Source: Geobacillus thermoleovorans
GTDB taxonomy: Bacteria; Bacillota; Bacilli; Bacillales; Anoxybacillaceae
Direction: 5' to 3'
DNA length: 64,000 bases
Assembly (NCBI RefSeq): GCF_001610955.1
Contig: NZ_CP014335.1
Location: 1,157,001-1,221,000, forward strand
This document shows, piece by piece, positions 20,740-30,617 of the stretch. Position 1 is the stretch's first letter; every line of letters begins with the position of its first letter. Position numbers and translations under genes: made by a program. The notes beneath the pieces were generated by a model, which was not told the origin of the DNA, searched no databases, and worked only from the letters and a program-made list of their open reading frames with translations.

Positions 20740-22911
20740 ATGGAACAAGAGAAACGCGTGTTTTCCATCGATGTGGCCGGGCGGCCGCTCATCGTCGAAA
20801 CCGGCGAGCTGGCGAAACAGGCGAATGGCGCGGCGCTCGTCCGCTACGGCGATACGGTCGTGTTGAGCACAGCCACCGCGTCGCGAGAGGCGAAAAACGT
20901 TGACTTTTTCCCGCTTACCGTCAACTACGAGGAACGGTTGTATGCGGTTGGAAAAATTCCTGGCGGGTTTATTAAGCGCGAAGGTCGCCCGAGCGAGAAA
21001 GCCATTTTGGTGAGCCGTCTCATCGACCGACCGATTCGCCCGCTGTTTGCCGAAGGATTCCGCAACGAAGTGCAAGTCGTCTCGATGGTCATGAGCGTTG
21101 ATCAAGACTGCGCGCCGGAAGTAGCGGCCTTAATCGGTTCGTCGGTGGCGCTGACGATTTCCGACATTCCGTTTGAAGGGCCGATCGCCGGTGTCATCGT
21201 CGGCCGCGTTGACGGCCAGTTTGTCATCAATCCGACGGTCGAGCAAATGGAAAAAAGCGATCTGCATCTTGTCGTCGCCGGCACAAAAGATGCGATCAAC
21301 ATGGTGGAAGCCGGGGCGGATGAGGTGCCGGAAGAAGTGATTTTGGAAGCGATCATGTTCGGCCATGAGGAAGTGAAGCGGCTCATCGCCTTCCAAGAGG
21401 AAATCGCCGCCCAAGTCGGCAAAGAAAAAATGGAAGTCGTCCTTTACGAGCCGGATCCAGCGCTGGAGGCGGAAATCCGCCAGCTTGCCGAAGCGGACAT
21501 TAAGCGAGCGGTGCAAGTGCCGGAGAAACTGGCGCGCGATGCTGCCATTGAAGATGTGAAAGCTGGCGTCATCGCCAAATATGAGGCGGAAGAAGCGGAT
21601 GAGGAGAAGCTCAAGCAAGTACAGGAAATTTTGCATAAACTCGTAAAAGAGGAAGTGCGCCGTTTGATCACGGTCGAGAAAATCCGTCCGGACGGGCGCA
21701 AAGTCGATGAAATCCGTCCGCTTTCATCGGCGGTCGGCGTCCTGCCGCGCACGCACGGCTCCGGTTTGTTTACGCGCGGGCAGACGCAAGTGTTGAGCGT
21801 TTGTACGCTTGGGGCGCTTGGTGATGTGCAAATTTTGGACGGGCTTGACCTTGAAGAATCGAAGCGGTTTATGCACCATTACAACTTCCCGCCGTTTTCC
21901 GTCGGGGAAACCGGGCCGATGCGCGGGCCGGGGCGTCGTGAAATCGGACACGGGGCGCTTGGCGAACGGGCGCTCGAGCCGGTCGTGCCGTCGGAGCGCG
22001 AATTCCCGTATACGATCCGCCTCGTTTCCGAAGTGCTGGAGTCGAACGGCTCGACATCGCAGGCCAGCATTTGCGCCAGCACGCTGGCGATGATGGATGC
22101 TGGGGTGCCGATTAAAGCACCGGTCGCCGGCATTGCCATGGGGCTTGTGAAAAACGACGACCATTACACGATTTTGACAGACATTCAAGGCATCGAAGAC
22201 CATCTTGGCGATATGGACTTTAAAGTCGCCGGCACGAGAAAAGGCGTGACGGCATTGCAAATGGACATTAAAATCAAAGGATTGACGCGCGAGATTTTGG
22301 AAGAGGCGCTCATGCAAGCGCGCAAAGGGCGGCTCGAGATTTTGGATCATATGATGCAAACGCTCAGCGAACCGCGCAAAGAGCTGTCCAAATATGCACC
22401 GAAAATTTTGATCATGCACATCAACCCGGACAAAATCCGGGAGGTGATCGGACCAAGCGGCAAGCAGATCAACAAAATCATCGACGAAACCGGCGTCAAA
22501 ATCGACATCGAACAAGACGGCACGATTTTCATCTCGTCTGTGGATGAAGCGGCCAACCAAAAAGCGAAGCAAATCATCGAAGACATCGTCCGCGAAGTCG
22601 AAGTCGGCCAAGTGTACTTAGGCAAAGTGAAACGGATTGAAAAATTCGGCGCCTTCGTTGAGTTGTTCAACGGCAAAGACGGGCTTGTCCATATTTCCGA
22701 GCTCGCTGAAGGGCGGGTCGGCAAAGTCGAAGACGTCGTTTCGATTGGCGATGAAATTTTAGTGAAAGTAACGGAAATCGATAAGCAAGGGCGCGTCAAC
22801 CTGTCGCGCAAAGCGGTGTTGCGCGATGCCCGCAACATTGGAGGGGAACTGCCGCGGGAATCTAGGGAAAAACGAGGAAGACGGCCGGAGCGCCATCGCA
22901 TGAAGCCTTAG
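20740..22911 (+). CDS. pnp: Polyribonucleotide nucleotidyltransferase (PNPase)
   Basis: 3'-to-5' phosphorolytic exoribonuclease of mRNA decay. 723 residues: two RNase PH domains (the second contains the conserved [12 protein letters not shown] and [10 protein letters not shown]), a KH domain (from about 560, [11 protein letters not shown]) and an S1 domain (from about 623, [17 protein letters not shown]). GAGAGGAG precedes the ATG. A TATACT at 20681-20686 may be its -10. Confidence 0.97.
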   Translation: MEQEKRVFSIDVAGRPLIVETGELAKQANGAALVRYGDTVVLSTATASREAKNVDFFPLTVNYEERLYAVGKIPGGFIKREGRPSEKAILVSRLIDRPIRPLFAEGFRNEVQVVSMVMSVDQDCAPEVAALIGSSVALTISDIPFEGPIAGVIVGRVDGQFVINPTVEQMEKSDLHLVVAGTKDAINMVEAGADEVPEEVILEAIMFGHEEVKRLIAFQEEIAAQVGKEKMEVVLYEPDPALEAEIRQLAEADIKRAVQVPEKLARDAAIEDVKAGVIAKYEAEEADEEKLKQVQEILHKLVKEEVRRLITVEKIRPDGRKVDEIRPLSSAVGVLPRTHGSGLFTRGQTQVLSVCTLGALGDVQILDGLDLEESKRFMHHYNFPPFSVGETGPMRGPGRREIGHGALGERALEPVVPSEREFPYTIRLVSEVLESNGSTSQASICASTLAMMDAGVPIKAPVAGIAMGLVKNDDHYTILTDIQGIEDHLGDMDFKVAGTRKGVTALQMDIKIKGLTREILEEALMQARKGRLEILDHMMQTLSEPRKELSKYAPKILIMHINPDKIREVIGPSGKQINKIIDETGVKIDIEQDGTIFISSVDEAANQKAKQIIEDIVREVEVGQVYLGKVKRIEKFGAFVELFNGKDGLVHISELAEGRVGKVEDVVSIGDEILVKVTEIDKQGRVNLSRKAVLRDARNIGGELPRESREKRGRRPERHRMKP

Positions 22912-22935
22912 GAATTTGTTTCTTAAGGCTCTTTT
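22904..22935 (+). terminator. weak terminator at pnp stop
   Basis: 7-bp stem AGCCTTA / TAAGGCT with a 13-nt loop, then CTTTTG. It begins within the pnp stop region, so termination may be partial. Confidence 0.55.
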
Positions 22936-22949
22936 GTTATGTTCTATCC

Positions 22950-22995
22950 TGTCCCCCTAAGACATATGTTGTAGTAGTAAAAAAGGAGGGGGACA
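22950..22995 (+). promoter_or_regulatory. inverted repeat burying the ylxY ribosome site
   Basis: Perfect 9-bp inverted repeat: TGTCCCCCT (22950-22958) and AGGGGGACA (22987-22995). The right arm contains most of the AGGAGGGGG Shine-Dalgarno sequence 3 nt before the GTG start at 22999. In the mRNA the hairpin would block ribosome binding unless opened. Confidence 0.65.
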
Positions 22996-22998
22996 AGG

Positions 22999-23982
22999 GT
23001 GAACAACGGAATTGCCCGCTATATGGCGCTAGCGGTCATGTTTCTTGCCGCCTGGGCGGCGGTTCATTGGCCTCCGGTTGGCGATTACATCGCGAGCTGG
23101 CGCCCGATGGAAACAACCGCGATGAAAGAGCGCGACAAGCTGTACGACACGATCGTCAAACAAGCGAAGCAATATGAAATTCCCGCCCAAGATGCGGTCA
23201 TCGATAAAGTATGGAAGGCGACGCCCGGCTACAACGGGCTCGCCGTCGACATTGACGCCTCCTATCAAAACATGAAGAAAACGGGGATGTTTGATGAGCG
23301 AAAACTCGTGTTCCGTCAAGTGCCCCCGCGCGTCCATTTGGACGATTTGCCGCCGGCGCCGATTTACCGCGGCCATCCTGACAAGCCGATGGTGGCGTTT
23401 GCGGTCAATGTCGCTTGGGGGGAAGAATACCTCCCCGACATGCTTGAGACGATGAAAAAATACAATGTCAAGGCGACGTTCTTTTTGGAAGGACGATGGG
23501 TAAAAAAACACCCGGAGATGGCAAAAATGATAGCAGACGCCGGCCATGAAATCGGCAACCATTCCTACAGCCATCCCGATATGAAAACGCTCGCTGTCGA
23601 CAACATCCGCCGCGAGCTCGAAAAAACAAACGAAGTGATTGAGGCGGCGACATCGGTTAAATGCAAATGGTTTGCCCCGCCAAGCGGCAGCTACCGCGAC
23701 GAGGTCGTCGAGGTCGCCGCGGAACTCGGCATGAAAACGATTCTATGGAGCGTCGATACAATTGATTGGCAAAAACCGTCGCCATCTGTTATAGTGAAAC
23801 GGGTGACATCGAAAGTTCATCCTGGCGCCATCATTTTGATGCACCCAACGATGCCGACGGCGGCTGCACTTGACGAGCTGATCATCTCGATTAAGCAAAA
23901 AGGCTACGCCCTAGGCAGCTTGACGGCCTTATTCGATGAGAAAAGACTGGCAAACAAACAGGAGGAACATGGAGTTGATTAA
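22999..23982 (+). CDS. ylxY: Polysaccharide deacetylase-like protein YlxY
   Basis: 327 residues with an N-terminal membrane anchor or signal (about residues 8-24) and a NodB-type domain from about residue 125. HSYSHPDM supplies two metal-binding histidines, and PPSGSYRDEVV is present. The usual TFDDG or FDISWG motif reads VNVAWGEE here, so the first catalytic Asp is Asn; activity is doubtful. Start GTG, with a ribosome site inside a hairpin. Conserved between pnp and mlpA in Bacillus. Confidence 0.88.
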   Translation: MNNGIARYMALAVMFLAAWAAVHWPPVGDYIASWRPMETTAMKERDKLYDTIVKQAKQYEIPAQDAVIDKVWKATPGYNGLAVDIDASYQNMKKTGMFDERKLVFRQVPPRVHLDDLPPAPIYRGHPDKPMVAFAVNVAWGEEYLPDMLETMKKYNVKATFFLEGRWVKKHPEMAKMIADAGHEIGNHSYSHPDMKTLAVDNIRRELEKTNEVIEAATSVKCKWFAPPSGSYRDEVVEVAAELGMKTILWSVDTIDWQKPSPSVIVKRVTSKVHPGAIILMHPTMPTAAALDELIISIKQKGYALGSLTALFDEKRLANKQEEHGVD

Positions 23983-25216
23983 CAAATATACGTGCAAAAA
24001 CGGTGTGCGAATCGTGCTCGAGCAAATTCCGACTGTAAGGTCGGTGGCCATCGGCATATGGATCGGGACCGGCTCGCGCAATGAAACGGAGCAAACCAAT
24101 GGCATTTCCCATTTTTTAGAGCATATGTTTTTCAAGGGGACAACGACGCGCACGGCCCGGGACATTGCGGAAGCATTCGACAGCATCGGCGGGCAAGTAA
24201 ACGCCTTTACATCGAAGGAGTATACGTGTTACTACGCCAAAGTGTTGGATGAACACGCGCCGCTGGCGCTTGAAATGCTCGCCGATATGTTTTTCCACTC
24301 GACATTTGTGGAGGATGAGCTGCAAAAGGAGCGCAACGTCGTGCTCGAGGAAATCAAAATGTATGAAGATACACCGGATGACATCGTCCACGATTTGCTC
24401 GGCAAAGCGTGCTATGCGGGTCATCCGCTCGGCTATCCGATTTTGGGCACGGAAGAGACGCTGCGCACGTTTACTGGCGACACGCTGCGCCAATATATGG
24501 CGGACTACTATACACCGGATCGCGTCGTCATTTCGGTCGCCGGCAACGTCGACGAACGGTTTATTGATGAGGTCGAGCGCTATTTCGGCTCGTTTGCCGC
24601 AGAGAGCAAGCCGCCTTCTTCAGGGACGCCGGCGTTTGTGCCGCAAAAGATCGCGCGCAAAAAGGACACTGAGCAGGCGCACGTATGCATCGGATTCAAC
24701 GGGTTGCCGATCGGCCATCCGGACGCGTACCCGCTCCTCATCTTGAACAATATTTTAGGCGGCAGCATGAGCAGCCGGCTGTTTCAGGAAGTGCGCGAAC
24801 AGCGCGGATTGGCGTATTCGGTGTTCTCGTACCATTCCGCCTACCAAGACAGCGGCCTGCTCGCCATTTACGCCGGCACAGGAAGCAGCCAGCTTGATGT
24901 GCTGTTCGAAACGATCCAGCACACCATTCGCCAGCTGAAGGAGGACGGAGTGACCGAAAAAGAGTTGCATAACAGCAAAGAGCAGATGAAAGGAAGCCTG
25001 ATGCTTGGGCTCGAGAGCACGAACAGCCGGATGAGCCGCAACGGCAAAAATGAACTCCTTCTCGGCCGCCACCGCTCGCTTGATGAGATCATTGAAGAGA
25101 TTGAAAGTGTCACGGTGGAAAAAGTAAACGAACTGGCGCGCACGGTTTTCACGGACGATTACGCGCTCGCCTTAATCAGCCCGGACGGCGTGCTGCCGCG
25201 CCCGCTCCATTCATAG
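23975..25216 (+). CDS. mlpA: M16 zinc peptidase MlpA (YmxG)
   Basis: Mitochondrial-processing-peptidase-like zinc protease. 413 residues from TTG at 23975, 9 nt after GGAGG; the ATG at 23969 is only 3 nt from that site. The inverted zinc motif HFLEH is followed by the distal Glu segment (ERNVVLEEIKMYEDTPDD). The C-terminal half has NNILGGSMSSRLFQEVREQRGLAYS type sequence. Overlaps the end of ylxY by 8 nt. Confidence 0.94.
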   Translation: MINKYTCKNGVRIVLEQIPTVRSVAIGIWIGTGSRNETEQTNGISHFLEHMFFKGTTTRTARDIAEAFDSIGGQVNAFTSKEYTCYYAKVLDEHAPLALEMLADMFFHSTFVEDELQKERNVVLEEIKMYEDTPDDIVHDLLGKACYAGHPLGYPILGTEETLRTFTGDTLRQYMADYYTPDRVVISVAGNVDERFIDEVERYFGSFAAESKPPSSGTPAFVPQKIARKKDTEQAHVCIGFNGLPIGHPDAYPLLILNNILGGSMSSRLFQEVREQRGLAYSVFSYHSAYQDSGLLAIYAGTGSSQLDVLFETIQHTIRQLKEDGVTEKELHNSKEQMKGSLMLGLESTNSRMSRNGKNELLLGRHRSLDEIIEEIESVTVEKVNELARTVFTDDYALALISPDGVLPRPLHS

Positions 25217-25225
25217 ACCAAGCTC

Positions 25226-25265
25226 AAAAAAGCTAACGACCTTTCGCTAGGTTGTTAGCTTTTTC
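25226..25265. terminator. bidirectional terminator between mlpA and ymxH
   Basis: 15-bp stem (AAAAAGCTAACGACC with GGTTGTTAGCTTTTT, one G-T pair), A-rich on the left and T-rich on the right. It serves the converging plus-strand mlpA and minus-strand ymxH. Confidence 0.9.
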
Positions 25266-25278
25266 GTTTCCGCCTCTT

Positions 25279-25521
25279 TCACCCTTCCTCGGGGACGTCG
25301 ATCATCACCATATCGGCGCCGATTTTGCGAATATATTTCCACGGCACGCGAATTTCCTGTCCGTCTTTGCGAAACCCGAACCATTTTCCCGTTGGGATGA
25401 GCAGCGCCTCGATCTGCCCCGTTTGCTCGTTGATTTCCAAATCGGTCTGCCCGAGCACCCCGAGCCGCTCGGCTCGGCTTACATCGACAATTTCTTTTCC
25501 GCTTAATTCGCTCAGCCTCAT
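25279..25521 (-). CDS. ymxH: YlmC/YmxH family PRC-barrel sporulation protein
   Basis: 80 residues, the only reverse-strand gene in the window. PRC-barrel-like sequence: MRLSELSGKEIVDV, LGVLGQTDLEIN and RVPWKYIRKIGADMVMID. A perfect AAAGGAGG precedes the ATG on the minus strand. Family members belong to the sporulation regulon; the molecular function is unknown. No convincing sporulation promoter could be assigned upstream. Confidence 0.88.
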   Translation of the reverse strand: MRLSELSGKEIVDVSRAERLGVLGQTDLEINEQTGQIEALLIPTGKWFGFRKDGQEIRVPWKYIRKIGADMVMIDVPEEG

Positions 25522-25638
25522 GCTGGTTTCCTCCTTTTTCGCTTCTTTACTTTATATGTAAGGAACAAAAACAGAAAAAATGACTGCCTCTTGTCAGCTT
25601 TGGGCGCATATCGCCCATTTTTTCCCGCAAGGATATTC

Positions 25639-25666
25639 ACCTATATTTTCCTTCCAACATAAGATG
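25639..25666 (+). promoter_or_regulatory. candidate sigma-K promoter of dpaAB
   Basis: AC (25639-25640), 17 bp, CATAAGATG (consensus CATANNNTA, one mismatch). spoVF is transcribed by sigma-K in the mother cell of B. subtilis, which agrees with this match. Confidence 0.5.
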
Positions 25667-25713
25667 GGAAAGGAAACGGAGCAGTTTGCCAGAAAAGAAG
25701 GTGAGCGTACAAC

Positions 25714-26619
25714 ATGATGCTGACAGGAATGCATATCGCCATCATCGGCGGCGATGCTAGGCAGCTTGAAGTCATCCGCAAACTCGTTGAACTCGACGCG
25801 AAGTTGTCGCTTGTCGGCTTCGACCAGCTCGCCCATCATTTCACCGGGGCGATGAAGCTGCCGATTGGCGAAGTCGATTTTGCCGATTTGGATGCGATCA
25901 TTTTGCCGGTTCACGGCACGACGCTGGACGGAAACGTCAACAGCGTGTTTGCCCACGAACCGATTCCGTTTACAGAAGAGATGGTGCAAAAAACGGCGCG
26001 GCAATGCACGATTTATTCCGGCATCAGCAACGCGTATTTGGACGAATTGGTGAAAAAAACAGGGCGCAAGCACGTGCAGTTGTTTGAGCGCGACGATGTC
26101 GCCATTTACAACTCCATTCCGACCGCGGAAGGCACGGTGATGATGGTCATTCAGCATACGGATTTTACGATCCACGGCTCATGCGTTGCCGTCTTGGGGC
26201 TTGGACGCGTTGGCATGACCGTCGCCCGGACGTTCGCCGCGTTGGGGGCGAAAGTGAAAGTCGGGGCGCGCCGGTCGGAGCATCTCGCCCGCATTACAGA
26301 AATGGGGCTCGTGCCGTTTCACTTAAACGATTTGGAAAAAGAAGTGCGTGACATTGACGTCTGCATCAACACCGTGCCTCATCTCATCGTGACGGCGAGC
26401 GTCATCGCCAAAATGCCGCCCCATACGCTGATTATCGATTTGGCGTCAAAACCGGGCGGCACTGACTTCCGCTATGCCGAAAAACGGGGAGTGAAAGCCA
26501 TTTTGGCGCCCGGGCTGCCGGGGATTGTCGCGCCGAAGACAGCTGGGAAAATCATCGCCAACGTCTTGGCGCAACTATTATATGCAGATTTACAAAAACG
26601 GGAGGAGAATCATGCATGA
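25714..26619 (+). CDS. dpaA: Dipicolinate synthase subunit A
   Basis: With DpaB oxidises dihydrodipicolinate to dipicolinic acid in the mother cell; DPA with calcium then fills the spore core. 301 residues. N-terminal domain, then a Rossmann fold (AVLGLGRVGMTVARTFA at about 157) for the nicotinamide cofactor. GAAGGTGAG precedes the ATG. Its stop overlaps the dpaB start. Confidence 0.96.
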   Translation: MMLTGMHIAIIGGDARQLEVIRKLVELDAKLSLVGFDQLAHHFTGAMKLPIGEVDFADLDAIILPVHGTTLDGNVNSVFAHEPIPFTEEMVQKTARQCTIYSGISNAYLDELVKKTGRKHVQLFERDDVAIYNSIPTAEGTVMMVIQHTDFTIHGSCVAVLGLGRVGMTVARTFAALGAKVKVGARRSEHLARITEMGLVPFHLNDLEKEVRDIDVCINTVPHLIVTASVIAKMPPHTLIIDLASKPGGTDFRYAEKRGVKAILAPGLPGIVAPKTAGKIIANVLAQLLYADLQKREENHA

Positions 26620-27221
26620 GCGGAAACAGCTTGAAAGGAAAACGGATCGGCTTTGGCCTCACCGGGTCGCATTGCACATATGATGCGGTGTTCCCGGAGA
26701 TCGAGAAGCTTGTCAACGAAGGAGCGGAGGTGCTGCCGATCGTCACCTATACGGTGAAAACGACGAACACCCGCTTTGGCGAAGGGGAAGAATGGGTGAA
26801 AAAACTCGAACAACTGACCGGACATGAAGTGATCGATACGATCGTCAAAGCGGAGCCTCTCGGGCCGAAAATTCCGCTCGACTGCATGGTGATCGCTCCG
26901 CTCACCGGCAACTCGATGAGCAAGCTGGCCAATGCCATGACGGATTCCCCCGTGCTGATGGCGGCGAAAGCGACGATGCGCAACCACCGCCCGGTCGTGC
27001 TTGGCATTTCGACGAACGATGCGCTCGGCTTAAACGGCGTCAATCTAATGCGGCTTATGGCAGCAAAAAACATTTATTTCATCCCGTTCGGCCAAGACGC
27101 CCCGCAGGCGAAGCCGAACTCCATGGTCGCCTACATGCCGCTTTTGCGCGATACGATTCTTGCCGCGCTTGAAGGGAAGCAGCTGCAGCCGGTCATTATC
27201 GAGCGGTTCCGCTACAACTGA
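26616..27221 (+). CDS. dpaB: Dipicolinate synthase subunit B
   Basis: 201 residues, flavoprotein fold of the Dfp/UbiX type: GFGLTGSHCTYD near the start, PLTGNSMSKLANAMTDSPVLMAAKA in outline, and NRH/NDALGLN segments. Second subunit of dipicolinate synthase. Overlaps dpaA by 4 nt (ATGA), consistent with equimolar coupled synthesis. Confidence 0.96.
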   Translation: MSGNSLKGKRIGFGLTGSHCTYDAVFPEIEKLVNEGAEVLPIVTYTVKTTNTRFGEGEEWVKKLEQLTGHEVIDTIVKAEPLGPKIPLDCMVIAPLTGNSMSKLANAMTDSPVLMAAKATMRNHRPVVLGISTNDALGLNGVNLMRLMAAKNIYFIPFGQDAPQAKPNSMVAYMPLLRDTILAALEGKQLQPVIIERFRYN

Positions 27222-27332
27222 ATCGAAAATCCATGTTCCGCATAAAAATGTTCTCTCGTCCACAGCGGAATGTGATAAAATAAAGACTATGAATTCACTT
27301 CTTAGAGTGACGATGTGGAAGGAGAATGGTGG

Positions 27333-28376
27333 ATGGCTCAAAAACAATATCATGTCGCTGTCGTCGGAGCAACGGGGGCCGTCGGGCAGCAAATGGTGCG
27401 GACGCTTGAAGACCGGAACTTCCCGGTTGGAAAATTGACTTTGTTGTCATCGGAGCGGTCAGCCGGCAAAAAAATGCGCTTTCGCAGCGAGGAGATCGAA
27501 GTGCAGGCGGCATCGCCCGAGCGCTTTGACGGGGTCGACATCGCCTTGTTCAGCGCCGGCGGCGCCGTATCGAAAGCGCTGGCGCCGGAAGCGGTGCGGC
27601 GCGGAGCGATCGTGATCGACAATACGAGCGCGTTTCGGATGGAGGAAAACGTGCCGCTTGTCGTTCCGGAAGTGAACGAAAGCGACTTGACGTGGCATAA
27701 CGGCATTATCGCCAATCCGAACTGCTCGACGATTCAAATGGTTGTGGCGTTGGAGCCGATTCGGAAGGCGTTTGGCCTAGAGCGCGTCATTGTCTCGACG
27801 TACCAAGCCGTCTCCGGGGCGGGAGCGCAGGCCATTGAAGAGCTCAACGAGCAGACGAAAGCGGTGCTCGAAGGGAAGCCGGTGGAGGCGAACATTTTGC
27901 CAGTGAAATCGGACCGAAAGCATTACCCAATTGCGTTCAACGCCATTCCGCAAATCGATAAGTTTCAAGACAATGGATTTACGTTTGAAGAGATGAAAAT
28001 GATCAATGAAACAAAAAAAATTATGCATATGCCTGAGCTGAAAGTGGCGGCGACGTGCGTGCGCATTCCGGTGGCGAGCGGCCATTCGGAATCGGTGTAC
28101 ATCGAAATTGAACAAGACGGCGTCACCGCCTCTGACTTGCAGGCGGTGCTCCGCGAAGCGCCGGGCGTCGTGCTTCAAGATGATCCGAGCGAACAGTTGT
28201 ATCCGATGCCGGCCCATTGCGTCGGTAAGTACGACGTGTTTGTCGGCCGCATCCGCCGCGATTTGGACAACCGCCGCGGCTTCCATCTATGGATTGTCGC
28301 TGACAACTTGCTAAAAGGTGCAGCCTCGAACTCGGTGCAAATCGCAGAAAGTTTGTTGAAGCTCGGGCTCATTTGA
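27333..28376 (+). CDS. asd: Aspartate-semialdehyde dehydrogenase
   Basis: Reduces aspartyl phosphate to aspartate semialdehyde for lysine, DAP, threonine, methionine and DPA synthesis. 347 residues from the ATG 7 nt after AAGGAGA. GATGAVGQQM binds NADP; NPNCSTIQ carries the catalytic Cys at about 130; GAGAQAIEEL and the substrate-binding His segment ASGHSE follow. A poor promoter (TTCTCT, 17 bp, GATAAA) may lie at 27251-27279. asd-dapG-dapA form one cluster. Confidence 0.97.
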   Translation: MAQKQYHVAVVGATGAVGQQMVRTLEDRNFPVGKLTLLSSERSAGKKMRFRSEEIEVQAASPERFDGVDIALFSAGGAVSKALAPEAVRRGAIVIDNTSAFRMEENVPLVVPEVNESDLTWHNGIIANPNCSTIQMVVALEPIRKAFGLERVIVSTYQAVSGAGAQAIEELNEQTKAVLEGKPVEANILPVKSDRKHYPIAFNAIPQIDKFQDNGFTFEEMKMINETKKIMHMPELKVAATCVRIPVASGHSESVYIEIEQDGVTASDLQAVLREAPGVVLQDDPSEQLYPMPAHCVGKYDVFVGRIRRDLDNRRGFHLWIVADNLLKGAASNSVQIAESLLKLGLI

Positions 28377-28396
28377 AAAAGCATCGAGGTGTTAGC

Positions 28397-29650
28397 ATGA
28401 AACTCATTGTTCAAAAGTTCGGCGGCACGTCCGTCCGCGACGAGCGCGGGCGGAACTTGGCGCGCCGCCATATTGAACGGGCGTTGGAAGATGGCTATAA
28501 AGTCGTGGCCGTCGTATCGGCTATGGGACGTTGCGGCGATCCATATGCGACCGATACGCTGCTTAGTTTGATCGGCGGCGTTCATCACCATGTCACAAAA
28601 CGAGAGCAAGATATGCTTATGGCGTGCGGAGAAATCATCTCAAGCGTTGTGTTCAGCAACTTGTTGAACGAACACGGCATCAAAGCGACGGCGTTCACCG
28701 GCGCCCAGGCAGGATTTTGCACGAACAGCGATCATACGAACGCGAAAATTCTCGAAATGCGCTGCGACCGCCTCCTTGAGGCGCTTCGGCAATACGACGT
28801 CGTCGTTGTCGCCGGCTTTCAAGGCATGGCGGAAAACGGCGACATAACAACGCTCGGCCGCGGCGGGAGCGACACGTCGGCGGCAGCGCTCGGCGCGGCG
28901 TTAAACGCGGAGTGGGTTGATATTTTCACCGATGTCGACGGCGTCATGACCGCCGACCCGCGCATCGTTGAGAGCGCCCGGCCGCTTGACGTCGTTACGT
29001 ATACGGAAATTTGCAACATGGCGTACCAAGGGGCGAAAGTGATCCATCCGCGCGCGGTGGAGATCGCCATGCAGGCGAAAGTGCCGCTGCGCATTCGCTC
29101 GACGTACTCCGATGCCCCCGGGACGCTCGTCACTTCATCGGTGCGCGGCCGAAAAGGAAGCGATGTGAAAGAGCGGCTTGTCACCGGCATTACGTACGTC
29201 GCCGACGTCACACAAATCAAAGTGCTGGCGAAAGAAGGCCACTATGAGCTGCAGTCTGACGTGTTTCAAGCGATGGCCCATGAAGGGATCAGCGTGGACT
29301 TTATCAACATTTCCCCGTACGGTGTTGTGTACACCGTGAGCGGCGACATGACGGAAAAAGCGGTGGCCGCCCTGCGCCGCATCGGCTACGAACCGGCCGT
29401 GACGCCCCGATGCGCCAAAGTGTCGGTCGTCGGCGCCGGCATTGCCGGCGTACCGGGGGTGACGGCGAAAATCGTCACTGCCTTGTCGGAGCAAGGCATT
29501 CAAATTTTGCAGTCCGCCGACAGCCATACGACGATTTGGGTGCTAGTGAAGCAAGACGATATGGAAAAGGCGGTCAACGCTCTGCATGACGCCTTCTGTT
29601 TATCCGAGGCGGATGCGGGCGAAGATGAAGCGATTTGGAGCGAGGAGTGA
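28397..29650 (+). CDS. dapG: Aspartokinase I (DAP-sensitive type)
   Basis: Phosphorylates aspartate, the first committed step. 417 residues from the ATG after GAGGTG. Kinase signature VQKFGGTSVRD at the N-terminus, GRGGSDTSAAALGAAL and FTDVDGVMTADPR in the middle, then two C-terminal ACT domains (QSADSHTTIWVLV). Best match is DapG of B. subtilis, which is inhibited by diaminopimelate. Directly followed by dapA. Confidence 0.95.
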   Translation: MKLIVQKFGGTSVRDERGRNLARRHIERALEDGYKVVAVVSAMGRCGDPYATDTLLSLIGGVHHHVTKREQDMLMACGEIISSVVFSNLLNEHGIKATAFTGAQAGFCTNSDHTNAKILEMRCDRLLEALRQYDVVVVAGFQGMAENGDITTLGRGGSDTSAAALGAALNAEWVDIFTDVDGVMTADPRIVESARPLDVVTYTEICNMAYQGAKVIHPRAVEIAMQAKVPLRIRSTYSDAPGTLVTSSVRGRKGSDVKERLVTGITYVADVTQIKVLAKEGHYELQSDVFQAMAHEGISVDFINISPYGVVYTVSGDMTEKAVAALRRIGYEPAVTPRCAKVSVVGAGIAGVPGVTAKIVTALSEQGIQILQSADSHTTIWVLVKQDDMEKAVNALHDAFCLSEADAGEDEAIWSEE

Positions 29651-29655
29651 AAACC

Positions 29656-30531
29656 GTGGTTCAGTTCGGGAACATCATAACGGCGATGGTTACGCCATTT
29701 GACCGAAAAGGGAATCTCGACTTGGCAAAAACAACGGAGCTTGTCAACTATTTGCTTGACAATGGCACAGATGCGCTCGTTGTCGCCGGCACGACCGGCG
29801 AGTCGCCGACGTTGACGACCGAGGAAAAAATCGCGCTTTTTCGCCATGTCGTCTCCGTCGTCAACGGCCGGGCGCCGGTCATTGCTGGAACGGGCACGAA
29901 CGATACGCGCGCGTCGATCGAGCTGACGAAAAAGGCGGAAGAGGCGGGCGTCGATGCTGTCATGCTTGTGGCGCCGTATTACAACAAGCCGAACCAAGAA
30001 GGGCTGTATCAACATTTCAAAGCGATTGCCGAAAGCACATCGCTGCCGGTGATGCTGTATAACGTTCCAGGGCGCACGTCGGTGAGTCTTGCTCCGGAGA
30101 CGGTCATCCGGCTGTCCGAAGTTCCGAACATTGTCGCTGTCAAGGAAGCGGGCGGCAATTTGGACGCCATGGCGGAAATCATTGAGCGTACGCCGGACGA
30201 CTTTTTGCTCTACAGCGGCGACGACAGCTTGACGCTTCCAGTGCTAGCGATCGGCGGCAATGGCGTCGTCTCGGTCGCTTCGCACATCATTGGCAATGAA
30301 ATGCAGGAAATGATTCGTTCCTTTTTAGCGGGCGATCATCAGAAGGCGGCGGCGCTGCATCGAAAATGGCTGCCGCTCATGAAAGGCTTGTTTGCCGCCC
30401 CAAGCCCGGTGCCGGTGAAAACGGCGCTGCAGCTGCGCGGGCTGGACGTTGGTTCGGTGCGCCTTCCGCTTGTGCCGCTCACCGAACAAGAGCGGAAGGA
30501 GCTAAGCCGCCTGCTCGATGCGCTGTCGTAA
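29656..30531 (+). CDS. dapA: 4-hydroxy-tetrahydrodipicolinate synthase
   Basis: Condenses aspartate semialdehyde with pyruvate. 291 residues from the GTG at 29656, 8 nt after GAGGAG; an in-frame upstream ATG at 29635 lies within dapG without a ribosome site. VVAGTTGESPTL, PYYNKPNQEGLYQHF (proton-relay Tyr) and IVAVKEAGG with the Schiff-base Lys at about 160 are intact. The same product line feeds DpaAB during sporulation. Confidence 0.97.
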   Translation: MVQFGNIITAMVTPFDRKGNLDLAKTTELVNYLLDNGTDALVVAGTTGESPTLTTEEKIALFRHVVSVVNGRAPVIAGTGTNDTRASIELTKKAEEAGVDAVMLVAPYYNKPNQEGLYQHFKAIAESTSLPVMLYNVPGRTSVSLAPETVIRLSEVPNIVAVKEAGGNLDAMAEIIERTPDDFLLYSGDDSLTLPVLAIGGNGVVSVASHIIGNEMQEMIRSFLAGDHQKAAALHRKWLPLMKGLFAAPSPVPVKTALQLRGLDVGSVRLPLVPLTEQERKELSRLLDALS

Positions 30532-30541
30532 CGAAACGATT

Positions 30542-30577
30542 CCCCAACGCTTTGCTTGCGCGTTGGGGCCTTTTTTT
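30542..30577 (+). terminator. terminator after dapA
   Basis: Perfect 9-bp stem CCCCAACGC / GCGTTGGGG, then CCTTTTTTT. Confidence 0.92.
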
Positions 30578-30617
30578 GCCTTGGCTGTGAAATCCATTGG
30601 CTGGTGAATGAACCATC

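Noticed and set aside
27222..27332. Lysine riboswitch or T-box upstream of asd/dapG/dapA
   Set aside because: Gaps are short and contain no matching conserved boxes; only a poor promoter is visible.
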